A model generated the notes under the pieces. It had not been told where the DNA came from and did not search any database. It worked only from the letters and a program-made list of their open reading frames with translations. Shown here piece after piece: positions 53,925 to 64,000 of a stretch of 64,000 nucleotides of DNA; within the stretch, counting starts at the first letter, position 1; the number at the start of each line of letters is the position of its first letter. The stretch is from Prostheceraeus crozeri (taxonomy: Eukaryota; Platyhelminthes; Polycladida; Euryleptidae). The stretch lies in the NCBI GenBank assembly GCA_907163375.1, contig CAJQUW010016138.1, positions 1-64,000 on the forward strand, written 5' to 3'. The position numbers and the translations under genes were made by a program.

Positions 53925-54830
53925 AGATATAAAAAGAGCACCCATGATCTCCTATTTGCATAGTACTAGTTCAGATGTGAAGAGGAGTCCATGTCAAAGA
54001 TCGCCAATGATGAAATGATATCATTTTATTCTGAGGAAATTTCAATTTTGAAAAATGATATAAAAATGATATCATCAAAAATTTTTGTTCCATCATATTT
54101 TCTAATCATAGTTTCTTCGCATTTTGTATTGAAGAAAAATTAGTCTATTTCGTTTGTTCCACCCATGTCCTTCCGCACCGGTTGATTCATGTAGCGAAAA
54201 GCAACAGGCTGTTGTCTGTCAGTCTGTCTATTACACAAATTGTCAAACAGCTCATTAATAACACTGTCTTGATGTTTTTAAAGTCTTGACTGTAATCTAA
54301 ATATTTTTAGCCTTTTTCGTACTTTAGATACTGTTGGCCTAACCAACTGCATATTGCAGGCATATTTGTAATTCGAGTATATAAAGCTTAAATCAAAACT
54401 TGAAATGTCTAATGTATAGGCCATAGGCCCTACATAACTTATGATATACAAGAAGCTTTGTATGACTAAACTGCTTTCTTTGGTCTTCCATTATTTGTAA
54501 GATATCGATGCTGCATGCAATCTAATTTCAATTTCATTGTTAAGAGCAGTAAAAGTAGCATGGTAGCAGTGTAAATCGAAAAATTCGTATCACTAGATCT
54601 ATTTACAGTGTAGACCTACGTATATTTCACAAAAATGGTATATTTTTATGATAAAAGATAAAATGATATCATTTTATGTCATTTTAAAAATAAAATGATA
54701 TCATTGCCGATCATAGGTCCATGTCCTATGACATTTTTCTAATGTCAGTTCTGATATAAAGAGGATGCCATCAATAGTCATTCCCACTGTTAGTTCTGAA
54801 GTGAGCAGGGCACTCTCTTCATTCGTTAGT
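53925..54830 (+). repeat. ~46-bp tandem repeat, split by a MITE
   Basis: Units begin with AGTTCAGATATAAAAAGAG (53931), AGTTCAGATGTGAAGAGGA (53968), AGTTCTGATATAAAGAGGA (54747) and AGTTCTGAAGTGAGCAGG (54791). The second and third are separated by the element at 53996-54716; the period without it is about 45 bp. Confidence 0.7.
53996..54716. mobile_element. MITE with 9-bp target duplication
   Basis: 721 bp flanked by GTCCATGTC at 53987-53995 and 54717-54725. Ends read AAAGATCGCCAATGAT and, inverted, CTATGATCGGCAATGAT, each followed by AAATGATATCATTTTAT words. Nine-base duplications are typical of MULE-type elements; eight (TCCATGTC) would suit hAT. No coding content. Confidence 0.72.
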
Positions 54831-55082
54831 GGTGCCACCAGCTTCGTCAAGCCATCAAAGTTTGACATCGGACGACTGCCATCTTCGGCTCTCATAGATG
54901 CATCGGAAGGTTGTCAGGATGATCTAAATTTTCGAGGAATGGTTGCACACTGGAATAAGGGTGAAATTATTCATAATCTGCGAGGATTGAATGAACATTT
55001 TCAAGGGGGAGAGAAGGAACCCCTACCACATGTCATCGGCGACAAAGTCTATATTCTACAAGACTACAGCCTTCCCCTTTGA
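54765..55082 (+). CDS. Hypothetical ORF of 105 codons
   Basis: Begins inside the 46-bp repeats (MPSIVIPTVSSEVSRALSS) and ends IGDKVYILQDYSLPL. No domain recognised; its first third is the translated repeat. It may be chance, or a remnant of a larger gene. Confidence 0.2.
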   Translation: MPSIVIPTVSSEVSRALSSFVSGATSFVKPSKFDIGRLPSSALIDASEGCQDDLNFRGMVAHWNKGEIIHNLRGLNEHFQGGEKEPLPHVIGDKVYILQDYSLPL

Positions 55083-55493
55083 AAATACTGCCTACGTCCC
55101 TGGTTGCAGATAAACAAGCAGACTGTCCTGATCACAAAATGATATTCCAGAATTTATTTTAGGTACAACACGATTTATTTAGTAAAGACGTGAACATAGT
55201 CGAAAATTGTGAATTGAGATAGTCAATTCTTATTTCTTTATCAATTCGACTTCTTACTTCAATTGTATTCCGACAAGTGCAGACGGCATCTATATCACTT
55301 ACGTACGTGCAAGATGTGTTTCGATCATTCTAGCTGATTTCTTAAGTTTCATTTTTCATTTAGTTTCAAATTTCATAGAATGGACAATTGCTGTTTGTGG
55401 GCTGTAATTTGAACTGCTCGGTCAGACGCCATTCTATGTAAATATTGCTAGATCTTAAGAAGAATCAAATTGCTGAAACCGTGTTGCATCTAA
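55083..55493. other. Unassigned interval
   Basis: No feature recognised. Confidence 0.35.
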
Positions 55494-57535
55494 TAGTACG
55501 GCAGCCAGAGCGAGTTTCTGCATGCAGAGAACAAGGCAGAAAATGACACTTTCACATAATGATGCACACCCCATGCGTACTACGAATCAGCGCGTCTACC
55601 GATGTCTACTTGGTTCCTCTTCTTGTCAGACACAATCAAAGAAAAACGCATGTTAATCAAATGGAACGCAGATCGCAGTTTTAAATAAAACCGAATTTTT
55701 CTGTGTTTTCTCTGATAAAGTAAAAAGCACTAAGTCAAGAGCCATAATTTTTGACAAAGAATGTCTTCAGATGGAAGGGTTACTTCAAAGGGTTGCTAAA
55801 TGTGGTCAGGCCGCACCATTTTGGAGAGGCTTTTGCATCTGTCGAAGGACCGGTTCCCAGAATAACAACGGAAGAGGTACTTAGTGCTTTGTCCTGTATG
55901 GTGAACGAAGGAGCTACTGGCCCGATGGAATCCCTATAGAAGCCTACCGAGTTTTACAGGCGGATGGTGTGCGTCTGCTGACGAACACAATGAATGGCAT
56001 CCTTATGAGAGGCTCGATGAGCAACAGTTGACGTGAAAGTATCCTACCCCTATCTTCAAAGGCAAGGGGATCACATAGCTTGCTCAAACTATCGGGGTAT
56101 CAAGTTACTCCCGCATGCTCTTTAAGTTTGGGAAATGATAGATGAAAGCAGCTCAGAGAGTTTGTTGATCTAGCTGACAATCAATTCGGATTCAGACCAT
56201 GTTTGTCGTGCGCACCACAATGGGGAAGCACCGTGAAGGCAACACCCCGCTCCACATGGTTTTTACATCGACTTGGAAAAAGCACATGATTCAATTCCTC
56301 GTGAGATTTTTTGAAATTGTATGAGGTCGTAATATCCCTTAGGTACACGTGAAAGTGATCCAAGACATGTGTACGGACGCAACAACGAAGGTGAGATCCA
56401 AGCAAAGTCTAAGTGATGCGTTCGAGGTTAGTGTGGGACTCCACCAAGGATTTGCTTTAAGGCCGTTCCTCTTTGTCCTGGTCATGGACACGATTTTGCA
56501 AGCGCAGAGATCAAGTCCACCGTGGGAACTGCTACACGCAGATGAATCTGTATTGCAGTTAACTTGTGGATAGTTCGAAGCCATCTCTGGAAAGGAGGTT
56601 GATCTAGTGGAATCACACCATCGAGCGATATGGACTCAAAGTTGATGTTCACAAGACGGAGTACATGCCAACCGAAGACCATGACGAAACGATGTTCCTA
56701 CCATCAGGACAGGTGAAGAAGGTCGACAATTTCAAGTACCTGGGATCTGTGATAGAGGCATCATCATCGATAAAGAAGTCAATAGAAGGATCCAAGCGAC
56801 TTGGAGATACTGGAGAAGACAAATATGGGTACTGTATGACAAGGAGATGCCGATAAAATTGGAATCAAAGGTCTACACAACCATGGTGCGGATGGTGATG
56901 CTGTACGGAAGCGAGTGTTGGGCAGTCAACAAAAAAAATCGCCTCAATAGAGATGCGCATGTTGCGAAGCATCCTCGGGCTAACACAAAGATTCAGGATA
57001 AGAAATGAAGACATTCGCGGAGCACTCGGGATTCATGCGCTGGCACAGACTGAGGTGGTGCGGGCACATGGTGGGGAACCTCGCGAACACCAGACCCAAC
57101 TAGCATTGGGAATGCCTGTGTCAGGGCCGCGAATCAGAGGGCAACCAAAAAACATGGAAGCACCAAGTGCTGAAGGAGCTTAAACTGCGGATGCAATGGA
57201 CCACTGGAGATGGAAGAGGAAAACTCCGAATGTGTTTAGCTTCATAGACAGGGGTGCATCAGCATGATAAGAAATGAACTGAAGACATTCCATGTCAAAA
57301 GTTATTACTCTGGGCTTGGTACTTTTCGCTAAATCGAATAAAACATAGAAAATTTATGCAATCTGCGTCCAATTGGATTAACATGAACTTTCTTTGATGG
57401 TGTCTGACAAGAAGAGGAACCAGATAGAGCTCGGCAGACGCGCAGATTCGTATTAGGCATAGGGTGTGCATCATTCTGTGAAAGTCTCATTTTCGGCCTC
57501 GTTCCCTGCAGAAACTCACTCTGGCTGCCGGACAA
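55494..57535. mobile_element. TIR element carrying an RTE reverse transcriptase fragment
   Basis: Left arm 55494-55770 and inverted right arm 57266-57535 belong to the same family as the element at 50803-51529 (shared TTCCTCTTCTTGTCAGACA, GAGCGAGTTTCTGCA, GGCAGCCAGAG). The arms have diverged further than those of the short element, so this copy is older. The interior is an RTE-type RT starting exactly where the left arm ends. No clear target duplication. Confidence 0.8.
55770..57240 (+). pseudogene. RTE-clade reverse transcriptase remnant
   Basis: Frames in order: RWKGYFKGLLNVVRPHHFGE, VPRITTEEVLSALSCMVNEG, ATGPMESL, NYRGIKLLPHALKVWEMI, FYIDLEKAHDSIPREI, VGLHQGFALRPFLFVLVMDT (GLHQGSALSP motif), a degenerate YADD as LLHADESVL, VDNFKYLGSVIEASSSI and EMRMLRSILGLTQRFRIRNE. 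This is the RTE-type RT commonly annotated in animals as craniofacial development protein 2-like. The endonuclease is absent. Many stops and frameshifts. Confidence 0.85.
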
Positions 57536-59326
57536 CAAAAAATCTGAATATCATTTTGCGATCAGAACATTATCTGCAACAGACAATAACTGCTTTTATT
57601 ATCCTTAACTCCAAATCGGCCAGGCTACCGGTTGCGAGGAGTATCACATTTCTACCTTCTCTGGAAGATGCCTGTCTTAAAAGTGTAATAACAATCATAA
57701 AATGACAAATCTCATTTTTCGTGATCAAACGAAATTTAATTCATGAAGTTAGTATTATATTAATTCACATTATATTATTAGCCAGGCCATTTTCTATTTT
57801 CAAATTTGGGTGTCTCAAAGGCTATCTGGAATATATCGATGAAACTTCGTGACATCTTCAAGTTCTTTATTTGCTTTCATTACATATCATTGTTTTGATA
57901 TTTGAATAATTTATTCGATGACACATTCGTTTTTAAAAATGCTTGCGTTAAAGACGAGCAGGGCATCTGAGGTGCTGTCTCATATTTCGCTAAAATCAAT
58001 GACATATTCTAACAAAGAATATACTTTGATGTAGCTAATACTGTAGTGAGTATTTAAGCTTGAAATGCAATCCGTTTTTGCAGAAAATAATTTATCTGAG
58101 ATTGTATAGGAACTGGGCCTACTGTATATTACATCGAAAAGTAAGCCCATAGGCACATGCGCTGGCTAGATTGATGTATTTACCTGTTCTTTCAAAAAAT
58201 AAAAAATGTCATGCAGTGTTTGCAAGAACCCAATCTGCATTGACCATCGCAATTTGATTTGCTTGCAGTGCACATAAATAACTAGTCGCTTTTTCTTGCA
58301 GAGACCGCCCATTCGTTTTTATGCGTTTTTATAGATACGTTTTTATGGAAAGTTATCCACAATAACATACTGGCATGAGCTATAGAAAATTATGTTTTAC
58401 CATCATTTAGATCGTCGAAACTGGATCTAACTAATGACCTGATATATTCATGAATAACAGACAATTAATGTGACAAAATGAGATACTAAAGTCTAGCATT
58501 AAAAGTAGGCCAATCTAAAAATGGAGTAAAAGAATTAAGCCGGTAGATTAAAAACTTGACTTGATAGAGCAAAGTTGTTGTGATTTTCGAACTTAGGGAA
58601 TATAAATTTACCAGAAACAGTACAGTGTCTAAATTGAAAGGGACTATAAATGACGTTTTGCAAATAGCCGATCTAGCCATATGTTGCTTTTTTGGATAAA
58701 CTTCAAAAATTGATTTGCCTCTTGCTAAAAAAACGTTAGAGAAAAATGAATGCTTCCACTGGAATTAGCACTTCCTAGCATTTTTGCTAGAGCTGTGAGA
58801 ACTTATTGAATGAGCGGAGAATCTCAATGTATCTGTTGAAAAGTATGAATGGCCTTTCATCGCTTGCGCTTATGTCATCTTCAGATTATTCAAATCGTCA
58901 CCAATTCCATCAAATTTTAAGAAATCCCACCCACATTTCAAGTTCTTTTTTCTACATCAGAATGTGATTGATTTCTAACAGTATGACAACTTGACCAAAA
59001 GATCCTAAGAGTATCTCCGCGACAAATTCGCCAGATGGGTCGGCCAGAGAATTTCTACTTGTGCTTCGAAACGACACTCAGGGCTCTGGCATAATCTGGC
59101 GAATGGCAAAACAAGACAAAGATTCGACCAAATCGATGATGATTGCAGTAGTCGTGGAAGCCTTGTTCGTCAATACATAACAAGGAGAGGCTGCGGCTTC
59201 TCCTTTGAAATTATGTCTCCGGGGATGGATTTCAGTGATGGAGCTGCGAGTATATTAAACACTCATAAAATCATTCTTGTATTCGGAAATTCTAAGGAAC
59301 AATTTACATCTATGACATTTTACAGG
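57536..59326. other. Unassigned AT-rich interval
   Basis: 1.8 kb with no recognisable gene, RNA or repeat. TACAGG at 59321-59326 is the candidate target duplication of copy R; its partner is off the window. Confidence 0.4.
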
Positions 59327-60009
59327 AGTAGTAATCCCGTCCCAAAATCAAGTCCAGTGCGGTGCAGTGATGAGTCATCATGCTGACTCACCCCCCCTCT
59401 GGAAGGAAGGAAGAGAGGTGAGGGAGGTGGCCAAGGATGTGCTGGGAGGAATGGGTCCGTGAGGAGGAAACCGTTCCCTACCCCCCCCCCTCTAGAAGGA
59501 AGGAGTCTTCCAGCAAGGGGTAGGAAGGGAGAAGGGTAGGAATGTGGGAAGGCTAGAGTGAGAAAAGGCGGGTGTTGGTGGTTTTGGGATGAGAAAAGTT
59601 GGAAATCGTCATGAAGGAGGGTTCAGATGCGAAATTGGAGTTAAGATTCGGAATCTACGTGAAATGCTGGAAGGGGAAGGAAGGCAGGGAGGAGCAGCAA
59701 GGGGTGGAATCTCTAAGAACGTCAGAGTTGGAAAAGGGTGGGTGTTGGTAGTTTTGGGATGAGAAAAGTCGTTTTTCGGCATGAAGGAGTCCTGGGATGG
59801 GAAAACGGAGGGCAGATTCGAAATCTACGTGAAATTTTGGGTCAGGAAGGATGTTTCCAGCGAAATCGTAGAGAAAAAATTTCGAGGACGCCCCCCCCCT
59901 CTTGTCAAACTTCCAACTTTGGTGTTAGAGATCGTAGATCTTCTGGTCATCGTAGAGGGTCGAGGGATAGCTTAAATGAAAGGTGAGAGCGAGAAAACAT
60001 GACTGTCAA

Positions 60010-61235
60010 ACTTTGAAGTCAATCGGAGCACTAGAACCGGAGATAAACGGGTTTAAAGATTTGGATCATGGATATTACGTCATCAGCTGATCGCCACAAA
60101 CTATATAAGTGGAAACTCTGCTTGTGGAAATCAGTTCTCCTCCCGACTGGGTTGGGGTAGGTCGTCTCTCTGAGCTCCGATGATAGCATTGGAAATCTGA
60201 AAAACCAACCGACTTAGAAAATTTCATTGCTGATATCAGCTATGGCGTCCGACTTTGAGGTTCGCCAAGAGATGGCCTTCGTCTCCAGGCCATAAAAGAC
60301 TCCAAAACTTTAAGGGCTTGTAACTTTGCTTCTACAAGTCCGTTTGACTTGATTCAAAAAAGGTTCGGTTGCTATTGACCTGCCCTAAGTATTAAACTAC
60401 TTATAAAATTTCATAAGTAGTGCTAAAAAGTTGAAAAATTTAAATTCACATTTTTGGAGGTTTTCTGGGGTTTTCGACCCTGCTGAAGTCAATGAAGGCA
60501 TGGTTAAGTGTGTACGATCCAGTCTTCTCATGAACCAAGCGGCTTTTCACTGAAAGCGAGCAAGACACGGAGAGTTTTTCTGCAATATTCCACTGACAGG
60601 GTGTTCCTTCGGGACGGCGGATGATGCCGTAGTGATAAGTGTGGCAAGGGAGTGTGTCATATTTTGGACCGAAACCGCTGGGGCAACTCATGTTTCATGT
60701 TGGGCATTTGACACAGTTCTCAACGTAGCACTTTAAACGCCAGTCGGTTGAGTCCTAGCTATCATGTCATGGGTGACATCTAAACATCTCCATTACAAAA
60801 CGCTTGTGAATCACGGTTTGCTATCCCTCTCTACGGCTTGCTATCACGCTGATCAAAGTCTGTCAACCTCTTGTAAATAACTCCATCGGTTTTTATGTCT
60901 GGCTATCAAGTCATTGACGGTGCAAGTCACGGAGATTTTCGGTGTCATACTTCCTGTTGGTGGGCGTTCTTTTGAGACATCGGTGAAGTCCGTAGCGATG
61001 AGTACTGCACGGGACAATGGCAATGGCAATCCTTGTGAAACCTCTCTGCGTCATGTTTGCAACTGGTCGCCTTTCATCTCAACGTAGTGCTCTGACCACC
61101 AGGGCGACTTTTATCTATCTGCCACAGGTTAACTCATAAAATCTCCATTGCACTTGTCTCCCGATAGTTGGCCAACCATGCGAGAATGAGCCATGAGTTC
61201 TTTCAAGAACTGTCTCCATCACCGAGGCTAAATGA
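60010..61235 (+). repeat. Inverted-repeat arm, matching 1-1200
   Basis: Partner of the arm at 1-1200, as described there. Part of it (60.29-60.46 kb: TGTAACTTTGCTTCTACAAG, GACTTGATTCAAAAAA) also matches 18.92-19.05 kb in copy 1. Confidence 0.8.
60104..60170 (+). promoter_or_regulatory. Promoter and first-exon region of copy R
   Basis: ACTATATAAGTGG (TATA about 60106-60112) is followed by a candidate donor GGTTGGG|GTAGGTCG near 60160, echoing TATATAAGTACG and CTACAG|GTAAGTCG at 18.73-18.79 kb in copy 1. Confidence 0.5.
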
Positions 61236-61320
61236 TGAAGGGATGAAACGGGAGGCCACCCTTGCACCACATGCAACACATCACAGGCTTCACTCTTCGC
61301 TAGTGAACGGGCTCTTGTGA

Positions 61321-61600
61321 ACGTAGTCAGAAAGTGTATCATGGTTTGCAGAAGCAAAGTTTTGTCAAATAGTCTTACTGCGACCCACGTTTGTGAAAGT
61401 AAAGTTTGATCATCGAAGCTTTATTCGTGAGTGTCGTCAGAAAGTGTATCATGGTTTGCAAAAGCAAAGTTAGTGTAGTCAAATAGTTTTACTGTGACAC
61501 ACGTTTGCAAAAGCAAAGTTTGACCATCGAAGTTTTATTCGTGAGTGTCGTCAGAAAGTGTATCATGTTGTACAAAAGTTTTACTGCAACACAGGTTTAT
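61321..61600 (+). repeat. ~112-bp tandem repeat, 2.5 copies
   Basis: GTCAGAAAGTGTATCATG occurs at about 61326, 61435 and 61549, each followed by a TTGCAAAAGCAAAGTT and TTTTACTG pattern. Confidence 0.75.
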
Positions 61601-61710
61601 GACTGACCGAACTCACCACAGCACTAGAAAGTTTTATCGAAAAGGTTTACTGCACAGTGTAGATCATCTTGTAACTCACTTTCAGTGTTAGAAAGTTTGA
61701 TTGGAGACAG

Positions 61711-61974
61711 TTGCCAAATGTTCCCTTATTAGAAAATTCAAACTTCATGACTTTTAGATTAGCTTCATCAGGTTTACTAAAAGCAGTCTACTACTGCAGT
61801 GAGACTGAGAGTTTAGAAAGTTATATGAAAACAGTGTTCACAACAGCATTAGAAGGTTTAGCACAACACAAGTGTCATGAAAAAATACTTTATTTGGTCT
61901 TTGATTTAACATCATTGAAACCCACTTTACTAATAGCAATGACAATATGGTTTATTTTATTCAGAGGCAAATGA
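61711..61974 (+). CDS. Unknown small ORF of copy R
   Basis: 87 codons: FMTFRLASSGLLKAVYYCSE, then YMKTVFTTALEGLAQHKCHE. Protein-like in composition, no family known. Its 3' end overlaps the convergent gene at 61890-62342, so the last third may be noncoding. Confidence 0.3.
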   Translation: MPNVPLLENSNFMTFRLASSGLLKAVYYCSETESLESYMKTVFTTALEGLAQHKCHEKILYLVFDLTSLKPTLLIAMTIWFILFRGK

Positions 61975-62342
61975 TTGGCGTAATCATGAAAGCTGTCCAT
62001 CCGAGAAATAATCTTCTGCAGATGTCGTCTATAAGACTCAGAAGCATCAGTAACATATTCTTGTCCATAGGAACGAAATTGTAAGTCAACACTTTCCGCT
62101 TCTTCACCTTGTGTAAAATGAGTGTACTTCACATTTGCAATTAAGTGAGCCTTCATGAGACTGTCTTTGAAATAAGATATCAACTCCGTAAATATTTCTC
62201 GTGTGTAGTCTAAACATGCTTCCAATTCTGTCTCCTCCCTTTGAAACTCAAGGATGTAATCTTGTATTAAGCCTCCGAAGCTCTCTTGATGAAAACGAAT
62301 CGTGCAAGCATCATGTTTCAATGTATTGACTTCAGGTGTCAT
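61890..62342 (-). CDS. Conserved Polinton domain protein, copy R
   Basis: 150 residues from 62342. ACTIRFHQESFGGLIQDYIL, then KAHLIANVKYTHFTQGEEAE, YRRHLQKIISRMDSFHDYAN and INHIVIAISKVGF. The second half is a diverged version of the copy 1 frame at 35010-35300. The N-terminal 60 residues have no counterpart there. In copy R it lies near the left end, whereas in copy 1 it is toward the right end, so gene order differs. Confidence 0.5.
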   Translation of the reverse strand: MTPEVNTLKHDACTIRFHQESFGGLIQDYILEFQREETELEACLDYTREIFTELISYFKDSLMKAHLIANVKYTHFTQGEEAESVDLQFRSYGQEYVTDASESYRRHLQKIISRMDSFHDYANHLPLNKINHIVIAISKVGFNDVKSKTK

Positions 62343-62920
62343 GGTTAAGTCTCTAGTTTGTCTGTGATTGAACGAGAGGTCTCATCCATTCTCCGCTTAG
62401 GAAAATCTTTTAAAAGGCAGTGCACCAGCTCTGCTCTTCACATTTATCTTTCACAAGGTGAGTGTCGGTGAGCTCCTGCTATCAGGTTGTTTTGACTTGC
62501 TATCAAGTTGAATAGTCAATTGCTATCAAGAGATTCACTTCTGCTCATGAAACATATAATCACTGTAATACCTCCATTGCTCGAGCGTTCCTTCGGGACG
62601 GCGGGTACTGCGGTAGAGGGATTGCGTTGCACGGGTTTTTCGTCGTTTGTTAGACCGAAACCTCTGAGCCGTTGCTCATGTTGGGCGTTCGACTTCATAC
62701 TCAACGTGACGCTTTCTCTCGCCAGGTCAGAGTACTTCAGCCATTCGACAAAGATTAGTCTTTATGATATGGAGTAGAGTGAAATGTAATTCATTAGATG
62801 TCACTTCAATGATTGTTCCCATGATAAACGTTGACTAGGCAAATGAAACGATTCTCATCTTTCCTTTTCAGTGATTGAAATCTACGATCGTACTACCGTG
62901 TAATCTGTAATCGATCAAAA

Positions 62921-64000
62921 ATGGAATCCGAGAAAATTGAGAACTACCGCATTGCTGTCGAGATGGAAAAGGCCACCATCGAGCAATGTAAGTATTTGTA
63001 TCAAGTTTGACTCTATTACTAACATCATTAGGGTAGACATCCTCATTAAATTAAGAGTCCCTCCCTTATTTTGTTCGTGTTTAAACCGAATCCAAATTTT
63101 AGCTCTGTTTTTCTTTGCTGTCATTCTTTTTCAGTGCATGAATGTATTCGTAATGGGGAACCCGTCCCCCAAAGAGGAATCGGGGAAGCCTATGAGCGGC
63201 TTGGCAAGTGTAAGTATCTTTAACATTTCATGTTTAGACTGTTTCAGATCCTCTGCATCATCCTTGTCTCATTATCTAATCTCTCTTTTCTCTCTACAGA
63301 TATGGCAAAGATGAAGAAGTGGGAAGAAGCCGCGAGGCGAAGATTCGAAGCCGAATTTCCGGCCCTACCTGCGCACCTGTCTACCTCCGCCAAAGGTGCG
63401 ACCCCTCTCTCGGGCATCATCATCGCCCCACCTCCACCGCCTGCTCCGCTCCCTGCGCCAGTCCCTGCTCCTCGTCACCACGTCCCTCCGACACCGAAGC
63501 CCAGGACCCTTCCACCCTCGGCTCGCGTCCCTGTCCTACCTCCTCGCGTTCATCCTTGCTGCCGGAGTTACAGTCCTTAGATGGTAAGTAACCGTGATTG
63601 GGAAATAGGGGGTAAGACTTCAAACTTGAAATTATGATCACGTTACTAATCTCTTTTCCCTTTTTCTCAACAGATCTGGCTGCCTATCTCCTGGACGGCG
63701 ACGTTCCCTCCCGCCCCATCGTCATCCCAGCTTCGTCACCACCACCTGCAGCGGTCGATCTCCCTCTCCTCTCCATCAAGTCGGTGGAGAGGCTGTTGGA
63801 GGAACAGGAGTTAGGGATAGTGGGAGAGGAGATGCAATCGAGGAGGAAGGTGTCAGGGAGAGAGAAGGACCCATGGCTCGACAGCTCAGCTGTACTGACT
63901 GTAGGCAGGTCTTCGCGAGGCCATTCTGCCTTCGACGACACCGGCATTCTCGCTGCCCAAAAGTGAAAGGAGATCTCGAGAAGTCGCGCCGACTGATCCC
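62921..64000 (+). CDS. Multi-exon gene of copy R with C2H2 finger (partial)
   Basis: ATG at 62921 begins a charged helical stretch (RIAVEMEKATIEQ). Donor-like GTAAGT sites lie at 62988, 63210 and 63584, and acceptor-like CAG sites at 63134, 63299 and 63672. The middle is Pro-rich (APPPPPAPLPAPVPAP). At the right edge SCTDCRQVFARPFCLRRHRH and SRC form a zinc finger like CADCGHIFTRKRDLTRHIR upstream of polymerase B in copy 1. So this may be the start of the copy R polymerase gene, cut by the window end. The exon layout is inferred and may hide breaks. Confidence 0.45.

Larger units (their letters stand above)
59327..64000 (+). mobile_element. Polinton-like element, copy R (left end only)
   Basis: Begins AGTAGTAATC at 59327 like the other copies, then TGAGTCATCATGCTGACTCA and a C run also present in copy L (TGAGTCATCAGGCTGACTCA). 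One to two terminal units follow (59.4-60.0 kb), then a TATA promoter (60.1 kb), the conserved noncoding module, a minus-strand conserved gene (61.9-62.3 kb) and a plus-strand spliced gene ending in a zinc finger at the window edge. The element continues beyond 64000, so its integrity cannot be judged; some decay is evident. Confidence 0.7.

Noticed and set aside
1-64000. CRISPR arrays or bacterial operons
   Set aside because: No regularly spaced short identical repeats with unique spacers; gene content and introns are eukaryotic.
1-64000. LTR retrotransposons
   Set aside because: The only retroviral-type integrase lies within a Polinton-like element; no gag-pol order, primer site or paired LTRs were found.

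Overview
The window looks like nuclear DNA from an animal, probably an aquatic invertebrate. There are GT-AG introns, TATA promoters, APE-type LINEs, hAT, Tc1, Crypton and Polinton-type elements, and a tRNA-derived SINE-like head. I recognise no ordinary host gene; almost everything is mobile-element sequence, much of it nested. No tool was run: all identities are by eye, and element names are by motif and structure.

Layout. 1-5761 is one end of a Polinton-like element (copy L, minus orientation) with a tandem-repeat terminal region and a very odd low-complexity core. 5762-6743 holds a decayed Tc1/mariner transposase. 6744-10850 is an almost complete hAT element (hAT-1) with 8-bp target duplications. 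From about 11.2 to 40.3 kb lies one LINE (LINE-A, minus strand) broken into three by two insertions: LINE-B (about 12.0-16.02 kb, plus strand) and a Polinton-like element (copy 1, 18021-37781). Copy 1 has 6-bp target duplications, ~0.67-kb inverted termini, and its own inserted hAT (hAT-2, 20174-22423). A sister copy of the LINE (LINE-A2, 40.34-45.06 kb) carries a foldback element, a Crypton tyrosine-recombinase gene and a third LINE (LINE-C). LINE-D (45.07-50.01 kb) is nearly complete. 50.8-57.5 kb has several TIR elements, one of which carries an RTE-type reverse transcriptase between its arms. 59327-64000 is the start of a third Polinton-like copy (R, plus orientation), whose terminus faces that of copy L.

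Copy 1 is a fossil with at least six breaks. Recognisable parts, left to right: promoter and coiled-coil gene, a pair of divergent duplicated small genes, zinc-finger region and C-terminal part of a protein-primed DNA polymerase B, a minus-strand block of two virion-protein-like paralogues, two plus-strand PC4-like paralogues, a capsid N-terminal fragment, a small basic protein with a GG cleavage-like site, a retroviral-type integrase, a packaging ATPase, a small basic protein, a RING-like protein, an exonuclease-like protein and unknown genes. No adenain-type protease was recognised.

Relative order from nesting: LINE-A and LINE-A2 are oldest; LINE-B and copy 1 landed in LINE-A; hAT-2 landed in copy 1; a 129-bp piece of LINE-A was later copied into LINE-B. 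The freshest-looking signals are that 129-bp identical copy and the intact target duplications of both hATs and copy 1. The best candidates for new biology are the -1 frameshift heptamer joining ORF1 to ORF2 in LINE-D, the templated insertion, the RT carried inside a TIR element, and the conserved noncoding module shared by all three Polinton-like copies.
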